Shown: positions 1-8,881, counted from the stretch's first letter. The stretch is 64,000 nucleotides of DNA from Roseobacter cerasinus (GCF_009811755.1 NZ_BLIV01000007.1:186001-250000), one strand, 5' to 3'. Made by a program: numbers and translations. Notes: a model not told the origin generated them from the sequence alone.

Positions 1-34
1 GTGCCCAGAGACGGGTCAGAACCGGCTTGAGCAT
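1..34 (-). CDS. lptD: LPS-assembly protein LptD, N-terminal start only (partial)
   Basis: An ATG on the minus strand overlaps the lptG stop codon as TGATG. The readable codons give M-L-K-P-V-L-T-R-L-W-A, which looks like the beginning of a signal peptide, and the frame runs off the window edge. In alphaproteobacteria the outer-membrane LPS translocon gene lptD commonly follows lptF-lptG, so the identity comes mainly from position. Only 11 codons are visible, so the product name is an inference. Confidence 0.5.
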   Translation of the reverse strand, partial: MLKPVLTRLWA

Positions 35-1131
35 CAGCCGTCCTCTGCGTGCAAAAGCAGGCCGAGGGCCAGCAGGACGGCGGCAACGGGCGGCGCCCAA
101 GCGGCCAGGGCGATCGGGATCTGCCCGTTCTCACCCAGAATTTGCGCAAAGCTGCGAATGAAATACAAACCGAACCCCAAAAGCACCGCGGCCAGCACCG
201 CAATACCGGTGCCCCCGAGCCGGGTATGCCGCATGGTGAAGGCGCTCGCAACAAGAACCATTGAGACCAGAAAGAGAGGGCGGGCCAACTCGGACTGGAA
301 CCAGACGCGGTGTTGCCGGGACGAGAACCCGGCCTGTTCCAACTGTTCGATAAACTCGGGCAGCTTCCAGATGGAGATTGAACTGGGGCGCCCGAAACTC
401 TCGCGGATCCGCTCCAGAGTCAGGGTGGTTGCAATGAAGTAGTCGTCGTGCAGCTCGGCATCGGCTTCGGCATTGCCGCCCGGCCGCAGCGGCCAGAGTT
501 TCACACCTCTGAGCGACCAGCCGCCGTTTTCGAGGGCCGCACTCTCGGCGGCGATTCGGCGGATTGGCCCACCTCCGGGCGCATAAGACAGGAAAGTGAC
601 GTCGTAGAGGACCGAGGCATCAGAATTCGACCGCCAGGCCCGGATGACCGTCTGCCCTTCTGCGCCGCCCTGGCGCAGCCAGAGCCCTTCACCGGAGATG
701 GAGAGGGTCGACGCCCCGCCGGTGCGGTAGCCCTCGGCCAGTTCGCTGTAGTATTTCGACGTGCCCGCGACGATGGGGTTCAGCATGGTCAACGCCAGCC
801 CGCCAATCAGCAAGGCGACAACGCAAGGTGCAACAAGCGCACGCAGCGCGGAGCGCCCGGCGGCCCGGGTCGCGACCAGTTCGGAGGAACGCGCGAGCCC
901 CACAAAGAACGCGATGGTCGACAGAATGAAGATCAGCGGCAGGATCTCGTTGACCGTCTCCGGGGCCTTGAGCAGCGTCAAGCCAATGATCCGGCCAAAG
1001 CTCACGTCGTACTTGCCAAAACTACCTGTGAGGTCGACAAGGTCGATCACACCAACAATGGCAAATAGCACCGCGGTCAGCATCAACACGCTGAGGGCGA
1101 AGCGCCGTGCGAAATAGGCATGCAGGATCAT
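34..1131 (-). CDS. lptG: LPS export ABC transporter permease LptG
   Basis: This is a 365-aa inner-membrane permease of the LptBFGC complex, which pulls LPS from the inner membrane to the periplasmic bridge. It has the YjgP/YjgQ family layout: two N-terminal transmembrane helices, a large periplasmic beta-jellyroll (roughly residues 130-260, including a 'GEGLWLRQG' stretch), then C-terminal helices. The ATG at 1131 was chosen because it overlaps the lptF stop as ATGA and opens with the typical 'ILHAYFARRF' helix. Reading on upstream only adds out-of-family residues that overlap lptF. The gene is translationally coupled to lptF upstream and to the putative lptD downstream. Confidence 0.92.
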   Translation of the reverse strand: MILHAYFARRFALSVLMLTAVLFAIVGVIDLVDLTGSFGKYDVSFGRIIGLTLLKAPETVNEILPLIFILSTIAFFVGLARSSELVATRAAGRSALRALVAPCVVALLIGGLALTMLNPIVAGTSKYYSELAEGYRTGGASTLSISGEGLWLRQGGAEGQTVIRAWRSNSDASVLYDVTFLSYAPGGGPIRRIAAESAALENGGWSLRGVKLWPLRPGGNAEADAELHDDYFIATTLTLERIRESFGRPSSISIWKLPEFIEQLEQAGFSSRQHRVWFQSELARPLFLVSMVLVASAFTMRHTRLGGTGIAVLAAVLLGFGLYFIRSFAQILGENGQIPIALAAWAPPVAAVLLALGLLLHAEDG

Positions 1132-2264
1132 GCTGACGCCTGTTTGTTGGTCGCCCGTTTGCGCCTGAGCCACCTGGGTCGTGCCAGATAGGCCAGCATG
1201 CCTGTCGCCAGCACAGCACCGAGGGCTGCGGGCAGGTAAAGGACGGGCCAGCGCTGCGCCTCGGCCCGCACCGGGTTCTGTAAGGTCGATCCCAAACCAT
1301 CGATCAGCAACAGCAGGCCAAAGGCGACCCCGATTTCGCGCCAGACCCCAAAGCGGGAATACCCGCCCACCAGAAGGGTCGTGAAGCCGATCATGGCAGC
1401 GACCACGCAAAAGAACGGCTCGGCAAAGCGGTTGTGGAACTCTTCCGCGATATCGCCGACCCGCTGCCCGGTCTGAGCTGACACGTCGCGCCACGAGGTC
1501 ATGAGTGCGAGCGTTGTCATGTTGCGCACGCGTTGCGCATGTGACGGATCGCCTCGAACCAATGCGCTGATGTCGAAAGAGAAATCGCGAAATCGCGCAG
1601 TGGACAGCCGGTTTGTCTTAGAACTGAGGCGCTGCGCCATGCCATCGAGCATGATCAATGTGGTAACGTTCTGATCGCGGAGCAGGTAGGCTTCGGCGGC
1701 TGTGTAGATCACGCCTTCCTCAGGCTTGCGGCGATCCGACAGGAAGACGTCGTTCAGAATCCCGTCTTCGTTGATTTCGCGGGCATAGAATGTGACCGCG
1801 CGCGAGGGGTGCAGAAAGGTGCCTTCGGTCAGCAGGCGCGAGGTCGCGTTCTGCGAAATTTCGGCTTCGCGTTCGCTGAGCTGCTGCAGCGCCAGTGGCA
1901 GAAGGGCGTGATGCAGCGCGGAGGCCATCAGGAACACCACAACCCCGAAGGCCAGCACCGGCCGCGCCAACCGGTAGGGCCCCCATCCTGTCGCCTGCAT
2001 GACGGTCAGTTCGCTCTCGTTGTTCATGCGGTTGGTCACATAGACCGAGGCCGCGAAGGCCGAAATCGGCAGGATCGTCGTGACCAGCCTGGGCAGGCCG
2101 AGGGCCGTGAACTCCAGAAACACCAGCGCCGACTGCCCGTCTCCGATGAGTCGGTCAAACAGGACAACGGCCTGGTTGATCCAGAAAACGGCGACCAGAA
2201 CCAACGAGAAAAAGCCAAACAGGATCAGCAGTTGCGACAGCATGTATCTGTCGATCTTGCGCAC
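1128..2264 (-). CDS. lptF: LPS export ABC transporter permease LptF
   Basis: This is a 378-aa YjgP/YjgQ-family permease, the partner of LptG. It opens with the family-typical 'RKIDRYMLSQ' and a first transmembrane helix, followed by a second helix pair, a periplasmic jellyroll ('LLTEGTFLHPSRAVTFYARE' region) and three C-terminal helices ending in a basic tail. The start is a GTG at 2264 preceded by a purine-rich AGGGGG. An ATG seven codons later is possible but would trim the conserved N-terminus. It is the first gene of lptF-lptG-lptD and is divergent from pepA, with about 135 bp between the start codons for both promoters. Confidence 0.92.
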   Translation of the reverse strand: MRKIDRYMLSQLLILFGFFSLVLVAVFWINQAVVLFDRLIGDGQSALVFLEFTALGLPRLVTTILPISAFAASVYVTNRMNNESELTVMQATGWGPYRLARPVLAFGVVVFLMASALHHALLPLALQQLSEREAEISQNATSRLLTEGTFLHPSRAVTFYAREINEDGILNDVFLSDRRKPEEGVIYTAAEAYLLRDQNVTTLIMLDGMAQRLSSKTNRLSTARFRDFSFDISALVRGDPSHAQRVRNMTTLALMTSWRDVSAQTGQRVGDIAEEFHNRFAEPFFCVVAAMIGFTTLLVGGYSRFGVWREIGVAFGLLLLIDGLGSTLQNPVRAEAQRWPVLYLPAALGAVLATGMLAYLARPRWLRRKRATNKQASA

Positions 2265-2398
2265 CCTGGCCCCCTTTGTTGTTACGTGTCGTCTTTTGCG
2301 CGACGATAAACCAATCGGGCGGGCTGGAAAACTGCTATCTGGTCATTGGCGGACCGGCGCGCTACTCGTTGGTGCACCCCAACCAGAAAGGCCTTGTT

Positions 2399-3871
2399 AT
2401 GACCACACCCACAGCCGTCACTTTCAGCAAAACCGACATCGAGCGTCTGGGCGATCATGCGGGACGCATCGGGTTGGTCGTGGATGCCGAAGGGCGGCTG
2501 GATGTGGCGGGGCGGCGCGTTAACCGGCTGAGCAAAGGGGCGCTGAAACGCGCGCTGGAGGCGCGTGTCGCGGATGGCTTCAAGGAGGGCGACAGCCTGA
2601 CGCTGGCCTATCCGGCAGGTATGGCAGCGGAGGCGGTGGATGTGATCTGCCTGCCGAAAAACGCAGGCGAAGTGGCGGCGCGGCATGCAGGTGCCGCCTT
2701 TGGCGCAAAACGGGGCAAGGCGGATCTGCTGCTGGCTCTGGGGGCGCTGCGCCGGGCCGCTTTTGTCGCGCAGGGGGCTGTGCTGCGGGATTACCAGTTT
2801 CGAGATCACAAGACCTCAGGTGAGGCGCCGAAGGGTGGTATCGAGGTCATGGTGAACGATCCGGGCGCGGCCGAGGCGGCTGCGGTGGATCTGTTGGCTG
2901 CCGCGGAAGGCACCTTCATGACGCGCGATCTGGTGAATGAACCGGCCAATGTGCTGACCACCACGGAATTCGCCGACCGTCTGGCTGAGATGGAAGCCAT
3001 CGGCCTGAAGGTCGACGTGCTGGAGGAGGACCAACTGGAAGAGCTTGGCATGCGGACACTGCTGGCGGTGGGGCAGGGCTCGGCCAGCCCGTCCAAGGTG
3101 GTTGTGATGCAGTGGAATGGCGGCGGGGACGGAGACTCCCCATTGGCGCTCATCGGCAAGGGCGTGGTTTTTGACACCGGCGGCATCAGCCTCAAACCCT
3201 CTGCGGGCATGGAAGATATGACCATGGATATGGGGGGTGCTGGCACGGTCGCGGGCGTGATGCGCAGCCTGGCGCTGCGCAAGGCCAAGGCCAATGTGGT
3301 TGGGCTTGTCGGGCTGGTCGAGAACATGCCGTCCGGCACTGCGATCCGGCCCGGGGATGTGGTCCACTCGATGAAAGGCGACACGGTCGAGATCCTCAAT
3401 ACGGATGCGGAGGGGCGCTTGGTGCTCTGTGACGTGATGTGGTACGCGCAGGAGCGGTTCGAGCCAGCAGGCATGATCGATCTGGCGACATTGACCGGAG
3501 CCATCATCATCGGGTTGGGGCATGAGAATGCGGGCGTGTTCTCGAATGACGATGCGCTGTGCAATGCCTTTCTGAAAGCGGCGGAGGCGGAGGCCGAGGG
3601 GGCCTGGCGCATGCCGCTCGGGCAGGCCTATGACGACATGCTGAAATCGCCGATTGCGGATATGAAGAACATTGGTGGGCGGCCCGGTGGGTCGATCACC
3701 GCGGCGCAATTCCTGCAGCGGTTTGTGAAGGACGGGGTGCCGTGGATTCACCTCGATATTGCGGGGGTGGCGTCCTTGAAGTCGGCCACGAAGCTGGCGC
3801 CCAAGGGGGCCACAGGTTGGGGCGTGCGGGCGCTCGACCGGCTGGTCGCGGATCACTTCGAAAAGGGATGA
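2399..3871 (+). CDS. pepA: leucyl aminopeptidase (M17 family)
   Basis: This 490-aa cytosolic M17 metallo-aminopeptidase releases N-terminal residues from peptides. The diagnostic motif NTDAEGRL is at about residue 334. The metal-binding region 'GKGVVFDTGGISLKP' and the 'GATGWGVRALDRL'-type C-terminal end are also present. The length is normal for the family. The ATG at 2399 was preferred over upstream in-frame codons, because the sequence before it is not family-like and would extend into the lptF promoter. It is followed after 4 bp by holC, an arrangement common in alphaproteobacteria. Confidence 0.95.
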   Translation: MTTPTAVTFSKTDIERLGDHAGRIGLVVDAEGRLDVAGRRVNRLSKGALKRALEARVADGFKEGDSLTLAYPAGMAAEAVDVICLPKNAGEVAARHAGAAFGAKRGKADLLLALGALRRAAFVAQGAVLRDYQFRDHKTSGEAPKGGIEVMVNDPGAAEAAAVDLLAAAEGTFMTRDLVNEPANVLTTTEFADRLAEMEAIGLKVDVLEEDQLEELGMRTLLAVGQGSASPSKVVVMQWNGGGDGDSPLALIGKGVVFDTGGISLKPSAGMEDMTMDMGGAGTVAGVMRSLALRKAKANVVGLVGLVENMPSGTAIRPGDVVHSMKGDTVEILNTDAEGRLVLCDVMWYAQERFEPAGMIDLATLTGAIIIGLGHENAGVFSNDDALCNAFLKAAEAEAEGAWRMPLGQAYDDMLKSPIADMKNIGGRPGGSITAAQFLQRFVKDGVPWIHLDIAGVASLKSATKLAPKGATGWGVRALDRLVADHFEKG

Positions 3872-3875
3872 GGTC

Positions 3876-4349
3876 TTGGGCACGGCGCTCTTTTATCACC
3901 TGACCCGGCGCCCGATGGAGCAGACGCTTGGGATGCTGCTTGGCAAGGCGCAGGGCGCCGGGCTCCGCGTTGTGGTGCGGGGCACGGATCTGGGGCGCAT
4001 GGGGTGGCTGGATGAAAAGCTGTGGTTGGGGCCGGATGAGGGGTTTTTGCCCCATGGGTTGGCGGGTGGAGCACATGACGCCCTGCAGCCGGTCCTTTTG
4101 ACCACGGGGGCGGAGGTACCCAATGGCGCAGCCTGTCTGATGAGCGTGGACGGGGCCGAGGTGCAGGTGACGGAGGTGGCTGAAATGCAGCGCACCTGCG
4201 TGCTCTTTGACGGCAATGACCCGCAGGCTGTTCAGGCGGCGCGGGACCAGTGGAAACGGCTGACGGATGCCGGGGCGGCGGCACAATATTGGTCCGAAGA
4301 GAGTGGCCGCTGGGAGATGAAGGCGGAGAGCGGCGCGGCGGTGGCCTAG
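3876..4349 (+). CDS. holC: DNA polymerase III chi subunit
   Basis: The 157-aa product matches the HolC family, the clamp-loader accessory subunit that links DNA polymerase III to SSB. Recognisable features are 'FYHLTRRPMEQTLGMLL' at the N-terminus, 'LWLGPDEGFLPHGLA' in the middle and a 'RDQWKRLTDAGAAAQYW' C-terminal helix. The start is a TTG at 3876, four bases after the pepA stop, with GATGAGG as a Shine-Dalgarno region overlapping the pepA stop. It is co-transcribed with pepA. A large imperfect palindrome begins at its stop codon. Confidence 0.9.
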   Translation: MGTALFYHLTRRPMEQTLGMLLGKAQGAGLRVVVRGTDLGRMGWLDEKLWLGPDEGFLPHGLAGGAHDALQPVLLTTGAEVPNGAACLMSVDGAEVQVTEVAEMQRTCVLFDGNDPQAVQAARDQWKRLTDAGAAAQYWSEESGRWEMKAESGAAVA

Positions 4350-4460
4350 AGCGTCTGACGAAATATCTGAGATATCAAACATCACATATAGCGTTGAAAT
4401 CTTTGATTTCAGGCAGCGATATGTGATTCAGGTTTTTCGCATGACGCTTTAGAGCGTCTC
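4348..4460. repeat. long imperfect inverted repeat downstream of holC
   Basis: The inner arms ATCACATAT..TTGAAATC (4382-4402) and GATTTCA..ATATGTGAT (4406-4428) pair around a 3-base loop. The outer arms TAGAGCGTCTGACGAAATAT and the reverse complement of TTTTTCGCATGACGCTTTA extend the fold to about 105 nt. A direct repeat TAGAGCGTCT flanks it (4348-4357 and 4451-4460). It has no coding capacity. It could be a REP/MITE-like element or a terminator-like structure for pepA-holC. The strong palindromy is seen directly; the role is inferred. Confidence 0.6.
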
Positions 4461-4605
4461 GAGCATTATTGGTGTGTTTATGACTTTTCGCGTTCGACCG
4501 GAGGGAGAGGCAGCGAACAAGTTATGCGAGATTTGCTCGAAATGCGGAAGAGCCCACCGGACCTGCCGCTCGCCAGCGTGGCCTGACAGTGTCAGACCGA
4601 CGCGG

Positions 4606-5187
4606 CTATCGGGTCAAGGTCAACTCGCCACCTGCGATCTCGATCTTGCCCCAGCGCTGCAGGTAGGTCATGCCCATCAGGCTTTGGGACATCTCTCCGC
4701 TGTTGACCACAGCGGGGACGTTGGTGTCGGTCGCCGGACCCAGCGTCAGTGTTTCAAGCCGCACCGGAGCCGTGCGGACCTCGCCGTTGGCCGTCATGGC
4801 GCGACCGATGTAGTTGAGCCTGTCCGGGTCGAGCCCGGCAGCCGTGGCATCCCGGCGGGTCAGCACCAGCATGGTGGCCCCGGTGTCGAGCACGAAATTC
4901 ACCGGGGCGCCGTTGATTTCAGCGGCGATGTGGTAGTGCCCGTCGGGGCTGCGCGGGACCACGACCTTGCCCTGTTCGGCAAAGACGGCCTGTTGCGGGC
5001 GCACTGTCTGGCGGATGTCGTCCCAAAGGCCGTAGGCTGCGAGCACGCCGAGAAATATCAGCCCCCAGACGGTGGCCTGTTGCAGCAGCTTATTGGTGGA
5101 GAGCCGGTTTTGCGCGAAGAACCAGGTGCAGACCATCAGGCCGAGGATGATCAGATAGATCAATCTGCCGGTGTCAAAGCCATCCAT
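4606..5187 (-). CDS. membrane-anchored retropepsin-like aspartic protease (TIGR02281 type)
   Basis: This 193-aa protein has two N-terminal transmembrane helices (about residues 8-24 and 38-54), then a periplasmic retropepsin-like domain. The aspartic protease motif 'FVLDTGATMLVL' places the catalytic Asp at residue 101. As in other clan AA single-domain proteases, two copies would be needed to form an active site. This architecture is widespread in alphaproteobacteria, and its substrate is generally unknown. It stands alone between the holC-side palindrome and marC, on the minus strand. The start ATG lies close to the membrane helix, which fits the family. Confidence 0.8.
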   Translation of the reverse strand: MDGFDTGRLIYLIILGLMVCTWFFAQNRLSTNKLLQQATVWGLIFLGVLAAYGLWDDIRQTVRPQQAVFAEQGKVVVPRSPDGHYHIAAEINGAPVNFVLDTGATMLVLTRRDATAAGLDPDRLNYIGRAMTANGEVRTAPVRLETLTLGPATDTNVPAVVNSGEMSQSLMGMTYLQRWGKIEIAGGELTLTR

Positions 5188-5238
5188 GATATGCTCCCGC
5201 TGCGCCTTGTTTAGATATAGGGCGGGCTGGCGGTGAAT

Positions 5239-5862
5239 TCACCCCAGACCGGGGCCGAAGCCAAACGCGCGGAGACCGTCGAGCACGAATTGCACGGAGA
5301 GTGCGGCGAGCAGCATGCCGAGCAGGCGGGTCACCACGGTCACGCCGGTTTTGCCCAAGGCGCGTTCGATCAGCCCGCTGGCCAGGAAGAACCCCATCAC
5401 GATCAGCATCACGATGCCGGTTGCGCCCAGCACGATCAGCGTGCCTTCGACGTCGGGGCGCTGGCCCATCAGCAGGATGACCGAGGCAATGGCCCCGGGG
5501 CCTGCGATCAATGGGATGGCCAGCGGGAAGACCGAAGGATCGTTGTGGTCCTCCTCGCTCTGGTCCTCGCGGCGCTTGGTGCGCCGTTCAAAGAGCATGT
5601 CGAGGGCGGTGAGAAACAGCAGGATGCCGCCCGCCACGCGGAAGGCGGGCATGGAGATGCCGATGAAACCCAGAAGCGCCTCGCCGAAGGCGGCGAAGGC
5701 CAGCAGGATCAGGATGCCGAGCGCCGTGGCGCGCAGCGCGATGCGGCGCCGGGCTGCGTCGGGCATGCCTTGGGTCAGGGCAACGAAGAGCGGCGCGAGA
5801 CCAATGGGGTCGATCACGACGAACATGGTCACGAAGGCGGTGATGAAAAAGGCGGTGTCCAT
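5239..5862 (-). CDS. MarC family integral membrane protein
   Basis: The 207-aa protein has about six hydrophobic segments and the MarC/UPF0056 signature near the N-terminus ('FVVIDPIGLAPLFVALT', residues 14-30). The central 'FRVAGGILLFLTALDMLF' is also typical. The charged loop at about residues 92-108 ('RRTKRREDQSEEDHND') sits between membrane halves. The biochemical function of MarC proteins is unsettled despite the name. It is flanked on the left by the protease gene (51 bp away) and on the right by a hairpin-containing spacer, so it may be monocistronic. Confidence 0.88.
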   Translation of the reverse strand: MDTAFFITAFVTMFVVIDPIGLAPLFVALTQGMPDAARRRIALRATALGILILLAFAAFGEALLGFIGISMPAFRVAGGILLFLTALDMLFERRTKRREDQSEEDHNDPSVFPLAIPLIAGPGAIASVILLMGQRPDVEGTLIVLGATGIVMLIVMGFFLASGLIERALGKTGVTVVTRLLGMLLAALSVQFVLDGLRAFGFGPGLG

Positions 5863-5876
5863 GGTTTAGAGAGCGA

Positions 5877-5893
5877 TTGGGGCTTTGCCCCAA
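5877..5893. terminator. short hairpin in a roseobacter-type intergenic spacer
   Basis: TTGGGGC-TTT-GCCCCAA is a perfect 7-bp stem with a 3-nt loop. It is followed by 'ACCCCAGGATATTTTGGGCC', a phrase often found between genes in Rhodobacteraceae. It lies between the ABC-F stop (5928) and the marC start (5862), both on the minus strand. The strong stem without a clean T-run makes it either a weak terminator or a dispersed repeat. Confidence 0.45.
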
Positions 5894-5927
5894 ACCCCAG
5901 GATATTTTGGGCCAGAAGAAGCTCTGG

Positions 5928-7787
5928 TCACGCGGCTTCGGCCTTTTCGAGCTTTTCCAGAGCGGTCATCCACAAGGCTTCGGCGCGCTCCAGCGCCTCC
6001 ATGACTTCGGCATATTTGCGGTTCCAGACCTCCAGCTCGCCGGTTTTGGCATCTTCATAAAGCGCGGGGTCGGCCAGTTTCCTGGCCAGCTTGTCACGCA
6101 TCTCGTTGAGCTTTTCGACGCGGGCTTCGGATTTGCGGGTTTCCGATTTCAGGGCGAGCAATTCATCGCGGCTGGGGCGTTTGGCTTTGGGGGGGGCGGC
6201 TTTTTTCGGTTCTTTGCTGGCGGGTTTGTCGACACTCAGCAGCATCTTGCGGTAGGCTTCGAGGTCGTCGTCATAAGGTTTGACGGTGCCGCCTGAGACC
6301 AGCCAGAGCCGATCCGCCACCATGGAGAGCAGGTGCATATCGTGGCTGACCAGGATCACCGCACCGGAATAGGCGGTGAGCGCCTCGACCAGGGCCTCGC
6401 GCGATTCGATATCGAGGTGGTTTGTGGGCTCATCGAGGATCAGCAGGTGGGGCGCGTCGAGCGTGGCCAGCAGCAGGGAGAGCCGCGCCTTTTGTCCGCC
6501 CGAGAGGCGGCCCACCTCGGTTTCAGCTTGATCCGCGCCCAGGCCGAAGCCCGCCAGCTGCGCGCGCAGCTTGGAGTGCAGAACGCCGGGGCGGGCGGAG
6601 ATGATGTGTTGCAGCGGGCTTTCATCCACATGCAGCTCTTCGACCTGATGCTGGGCGAAGAAGCCGATGCGCAGCTTGTTGGACTGCACGGATTTGCCGG
6701 TCATGAGGGGCAGGCGACCGGAGAGCAGCTTGGACAGGGTCGATTTGCCCTGACCGTTCTTGCCCAGCAAAGCGATGCGGTCATCCTGGTCGATGCGCAG
6801 GTTCAACCGGCTGAGGACCGGCGTGTCCGTATAGCCCACCGCGCCGCCTTCGATGGAGATGATGGGCGGCGACAACTCTTCCGGTTCGGGGAAGGTGAAG
6901 ACGCGCTTGGCCGCCTGTTCGGGGCTGGCGATCATATCCATCTTCTCGATCATCTTCAGGCGCGATTGGGCCTGTTTCGCCTTGGAGGCCTTGGCCTTGA
7001 AGCGGTCCACGAAGGCCTGCATGTGGTCGCGCCGGGCCTGTTGTTTCTTGGCCATGGCGGCCTGAACGGCGCGCTGCTCGGCGCGTTGCCGGGCGAATTG
7101 ATCGTAGGGGCCCTGATAGAGCGTGAGCTTGCGGTCTTCCAGATGCAGGATGGCGCCCACGGCGCGGTTCAGAAGCCCGCGGTCGTGGCTGATGATGATG
7201 ACCGTATGCGGGTATCTGGCGAGGTAGGATTCGAGCCAGAGCGCGCCTTCGAGGTCGAGATAGTTGGTCGGCTCGTCCAGCAGCAGCAGATCGGGTTGCG
7301 CGAAGAGGACGGCCGCAAGGGCCACCCGCATGCGCCAGCCGCCGGAGAAGGCGGAGCAGGGCATCTGTTGCTCGGCGTCGTCAAAGCCAAGCCCCTTGAG
7401 AATACTGGCGGCGCGGCCCTCTGCCGACCAGGCGTCAATGTCAGCCAGCCGGGTTTGGATATCGGCGATGCGGGTCGGGTCGGCAGCGGTCTCGGCCTCC
7501 GCCAACAGAGCGGCGCGTTCGGTGTCGGCGGCGAGTACGGTGTCCAGCAGAGAGGTGGCAGACGAGGGCACCTCCTGCGCGACGCCACCGATGCGGGCGC
7601 GGCTTGGCAGCGAAAACTCCCCGCCATCGGTCCCAAGCTCGCCGCGGATGATGCGAAAGAGCGTGGTCTTGCCCGCGCCATTGCGGCCCACCAGACCCAC
7701 CTTGTGGCCGGTTGGAATCGTGGCACTCGCCTCGTCAAAAAGCGGTCGCCCTTCCACCGCATAGCTGATGTTGGAAATCCGTAACAT
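5928..7787 (-). CDS. ABC-F family ATPase (Uup/YheS-like)
   Basis: This 619-aa soluble protein has two ABC ATPase domains and no membrane segments, which defines the ABC-F class acting on ribosomes. Domain 1 has Walker A 'GRNGAGKTT' (about residue 34) and 'LLLDEPTNYLDLEG'. A basic linker (about 230-280) is rich in K, R and Q. Domain 2 has 'GKNGQGKST', 'LSGGQKARLSL' and 'LILDEPTNHLD'. The C-terminal tail from about residue 520 is lysine-rich and coiled coil ('SRDELLALKSETRKSEARVE'). It could be a translation factor or resistance-type ABC-F, and sequence alone does not separate these. It is divergent from ndk. Confidence 0.9.
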   Translation of the reverse strand: MLRISNISYAVEGRPLFDEASATIPTGHKVGLVGRNGAGKTTLFRIIRGELGTDGGEFSLPSRARIGGVAQEVPSSATSLLDTVLAADTERAALLAEAETAADPTRIADIQTRLADIDAWSAEGRAASILKGLGFDDAEQQMPCSAFSGGWRMRVALAAVLFAQPDLLLLDEPTNYLDLEGALWLESYLARYPHTVIIISHDRGLLNRAVGAILHLEDRKLTLYQGPYDQFARQRAEQRAVQAAMAKKQQARRDHMQAFVDRFKAKASKAKQAQSRLKMIEKMDMIASPEQAAKRVFTFPEPEELSPPIISIEGGAVGYTDTPVLSRLNLRIDQDDRIALLGKNGQGKSTLSKLLSGRLPLMTGKSVQSNKLRIGFFAQHQVEELHVDESPLQHIISARPGVLHSKLRAQLAGFGLGADQAETEVGRLSGGQKARLSLLLATLDAPHLLILDEPTNHLDIESREALVEALTAYSGAVILVSHDMHLLSMVADRLWLVSGGTVKPYDDDLEAYRKMLLSVDKPASKEPKKAAPPKAKRPSRDELLALKSETRKSEARVEKLNEMRDKLARKLADPALYEDAKTGELEVWNRKYAEVMEALERAEALWMTALEKLEKAEAA

Positions 7788-7920
7788 GGGTGGGGTGTGC
7801 CGTATCGCAGAGCTTGCGTCAATCGCCGCTTTTCATGGCTGATGGCCCGTGCTAGGTGGGCCGCGAAATTCAAGGCGGACGGGCAGGGGCCCGGCGCGAA
7901 ATGACAAGCGGAGACTTCAC

Positions 7921-8343
7921 ATGGCCCTTGAGCGGACATTCTCGATCATCAAACCCGATGCCACGCGGCGCAACCTGACCGGCAAGATCAATGCCAAGTT
8001 CGAAGACGCCGGTCTGCGGATCGTGGCGCAAAAGCGCATTCACATGACCAAGGCGCAGGCGGGCGTGTTCTATGCCGTGCATGCAGAGCGCCCGTTTTAT
8101 GACGAGCTGTGCGAGTTCATGGCCTCGGCCCCGGTTGTCGTGCAGGTGCTCGAAGGTGAGGGTGCCATTGCCAAGAACCGCGAAGTGATGGGTGCCACCA
8201 ACCCAGCAGATGCCGCGCCCGGCACGATCCGCGCGGAGTTTGCGGAAAGCGTTGGCGAAAACTCCGTGCACGGTTCAGACGCGCCGGAGACGGCGGCGGT
8301 GGAGATTGCCTACTTCTTCTCAGGCATGGAATTGGTCGGCTAA
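7921..8343 (+). CDS. ndk: nucleoside diphosphate kinase
   Basis: The 140-aa enzyme transfers phosphate between nucleoside triphosphates and diphosphates through a phosphohistidine. It carries '[15 protein letters not shown]' at the N-terminus and the active-site motif 'NSVHGSD' with His117, in register with the E. coli enzyme. The ATG at 7921 is the family start. Upstream in-frame codons are not conserved. A strong intrinsic terminator follows directly, so it appears monocistronic. Confidence 0.97.
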   Translation: MALERTFSIIKPDATRRNLTGKINAKFEDAGLRIVAQKRIHMTKAQAGVFYAVHAERPFYDELCEFMASAPVVVQVLEGEGAIAKNREVMGATNPADAAPGTIRAEFAESVGENSVHGSDAPETAAVEIAYFFSGMELVG

Positions 8344-8367
8344 GCACCTTCCGGCAAACAGACAGAC

Positions 8368-8397
8368 AAGGGCCTTCCGATTGGAGGGCCCTTTTTT
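8368..8397 (+). terminator. intrinsic terminator of ndk
   Basis: AGGGCCTTCC-GATT-GGAGGGCCCT forms a 10-bp stem with one G-U pair and a 4-nt loop, followed by a run of six T. It lies 25 bp after the ndk stop. Confidence 0.9.
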
Positions 8398-8400
8398 GTG

Positions 8401-8730
8401 TCAAACCGCGGGACGGACCCCGATCTGATCCATCATTTGTTCGAACGCGTCGCGGTCGGCGTCGAAGGATGTGACCTTGATGGCGTCAAAGCGTTTGCGC
8501 AGCGCCTTTTTTTCAGCGTCTTTGCAGTCATTCCAGGGGCGGTTCTGCAGCGCCATGACCAGCACATAATACCAGACAAAATGAGGTTTCATGCCGGAGT
8601 GCAGCAGCCGCGCATAGGCGGCGTCAGCGCCCAGCTTGCGAAGCGCCTCGGCCGAAGGGATACCGGCGCCGGTGCAGGCGGCCTCGAAAGCCGGGCCAAG
8701 ATTGCGAATGGAAGAGACAGGCGTTGCCAT
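8401..8730 (-). CDS. TfoX C-terminal domain protein
   Basis: The 109-aa protein is a stand-alone TfoX C-terminal (helix-hairpin-helix-like) domain: 'IRNLGPAFEAACTGAGIPSA', 'LRKLGADAAYARLL' and the 'WYYVLVMALQNRPWNDC' segment. In gammaproteobacteria the domain occurs in the competence regulator TfoX/Sxy. The isolated domain in alphaproteobacteria has no fixed function. It is convergent with ndk, and its stop codon lies 3 bp beyond the ndk terminator. Confidence 0.8.
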   Translation of the reverse strand: MATPVSSIRNLGPAFEAACTGAGIPSAEALRKLGADAAYARLLHSGMKPHFVWYYVLVMALQNRPWNDCKDAEKKALRKRFDAIKVTSFDADRDAFEQMMDQIGVRPAV

Positions 8731-8779
8731 GCCCGCAGTTTACCGCAGCCCAAGCCTCTTTGTCACCTTGGATCTGCGC

Positions 8780-8881
8780 CTAGATGCTGGCGTAATCCGT
8801 GATTGGGGGAGGCGGGGGCGCTGTCTCTTTGAACCCTTGATCCTGAGGGCGTGGGGCCGGTTTGGGCTGCTCTTTGCTCAT
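8780..8881 (-). CDS. small proline-rich hypothetical protein
   Basis: A 33-aa frame starts with 'MSKEQPKPAPRPQDQG' and ends 'PPPPPITDYASI'. It is rich in proline and charged residues and is likely disordered. It lies on the same strand as, and about 50 bp upstream of, the TfoX-like gene. An upstream ATG would make 67 aa, but the extra part looks non-coding. No family is recognised, and it may not be a real gene. Confidence 0.3.
   Translation of the reverse strand: MSKEQPKPAPRPQDQGFKETAPPPPPITDYASI

Noticed and set aside
6333-7784. 483-codon open frame opposite the ABC-F gene
   Set aside because: It is the antisense shadow of a well-supported ABC-F ATPase in high-GC DNA; its translation has no domain and runs of Gly/Gln/Arg typical of shadows.
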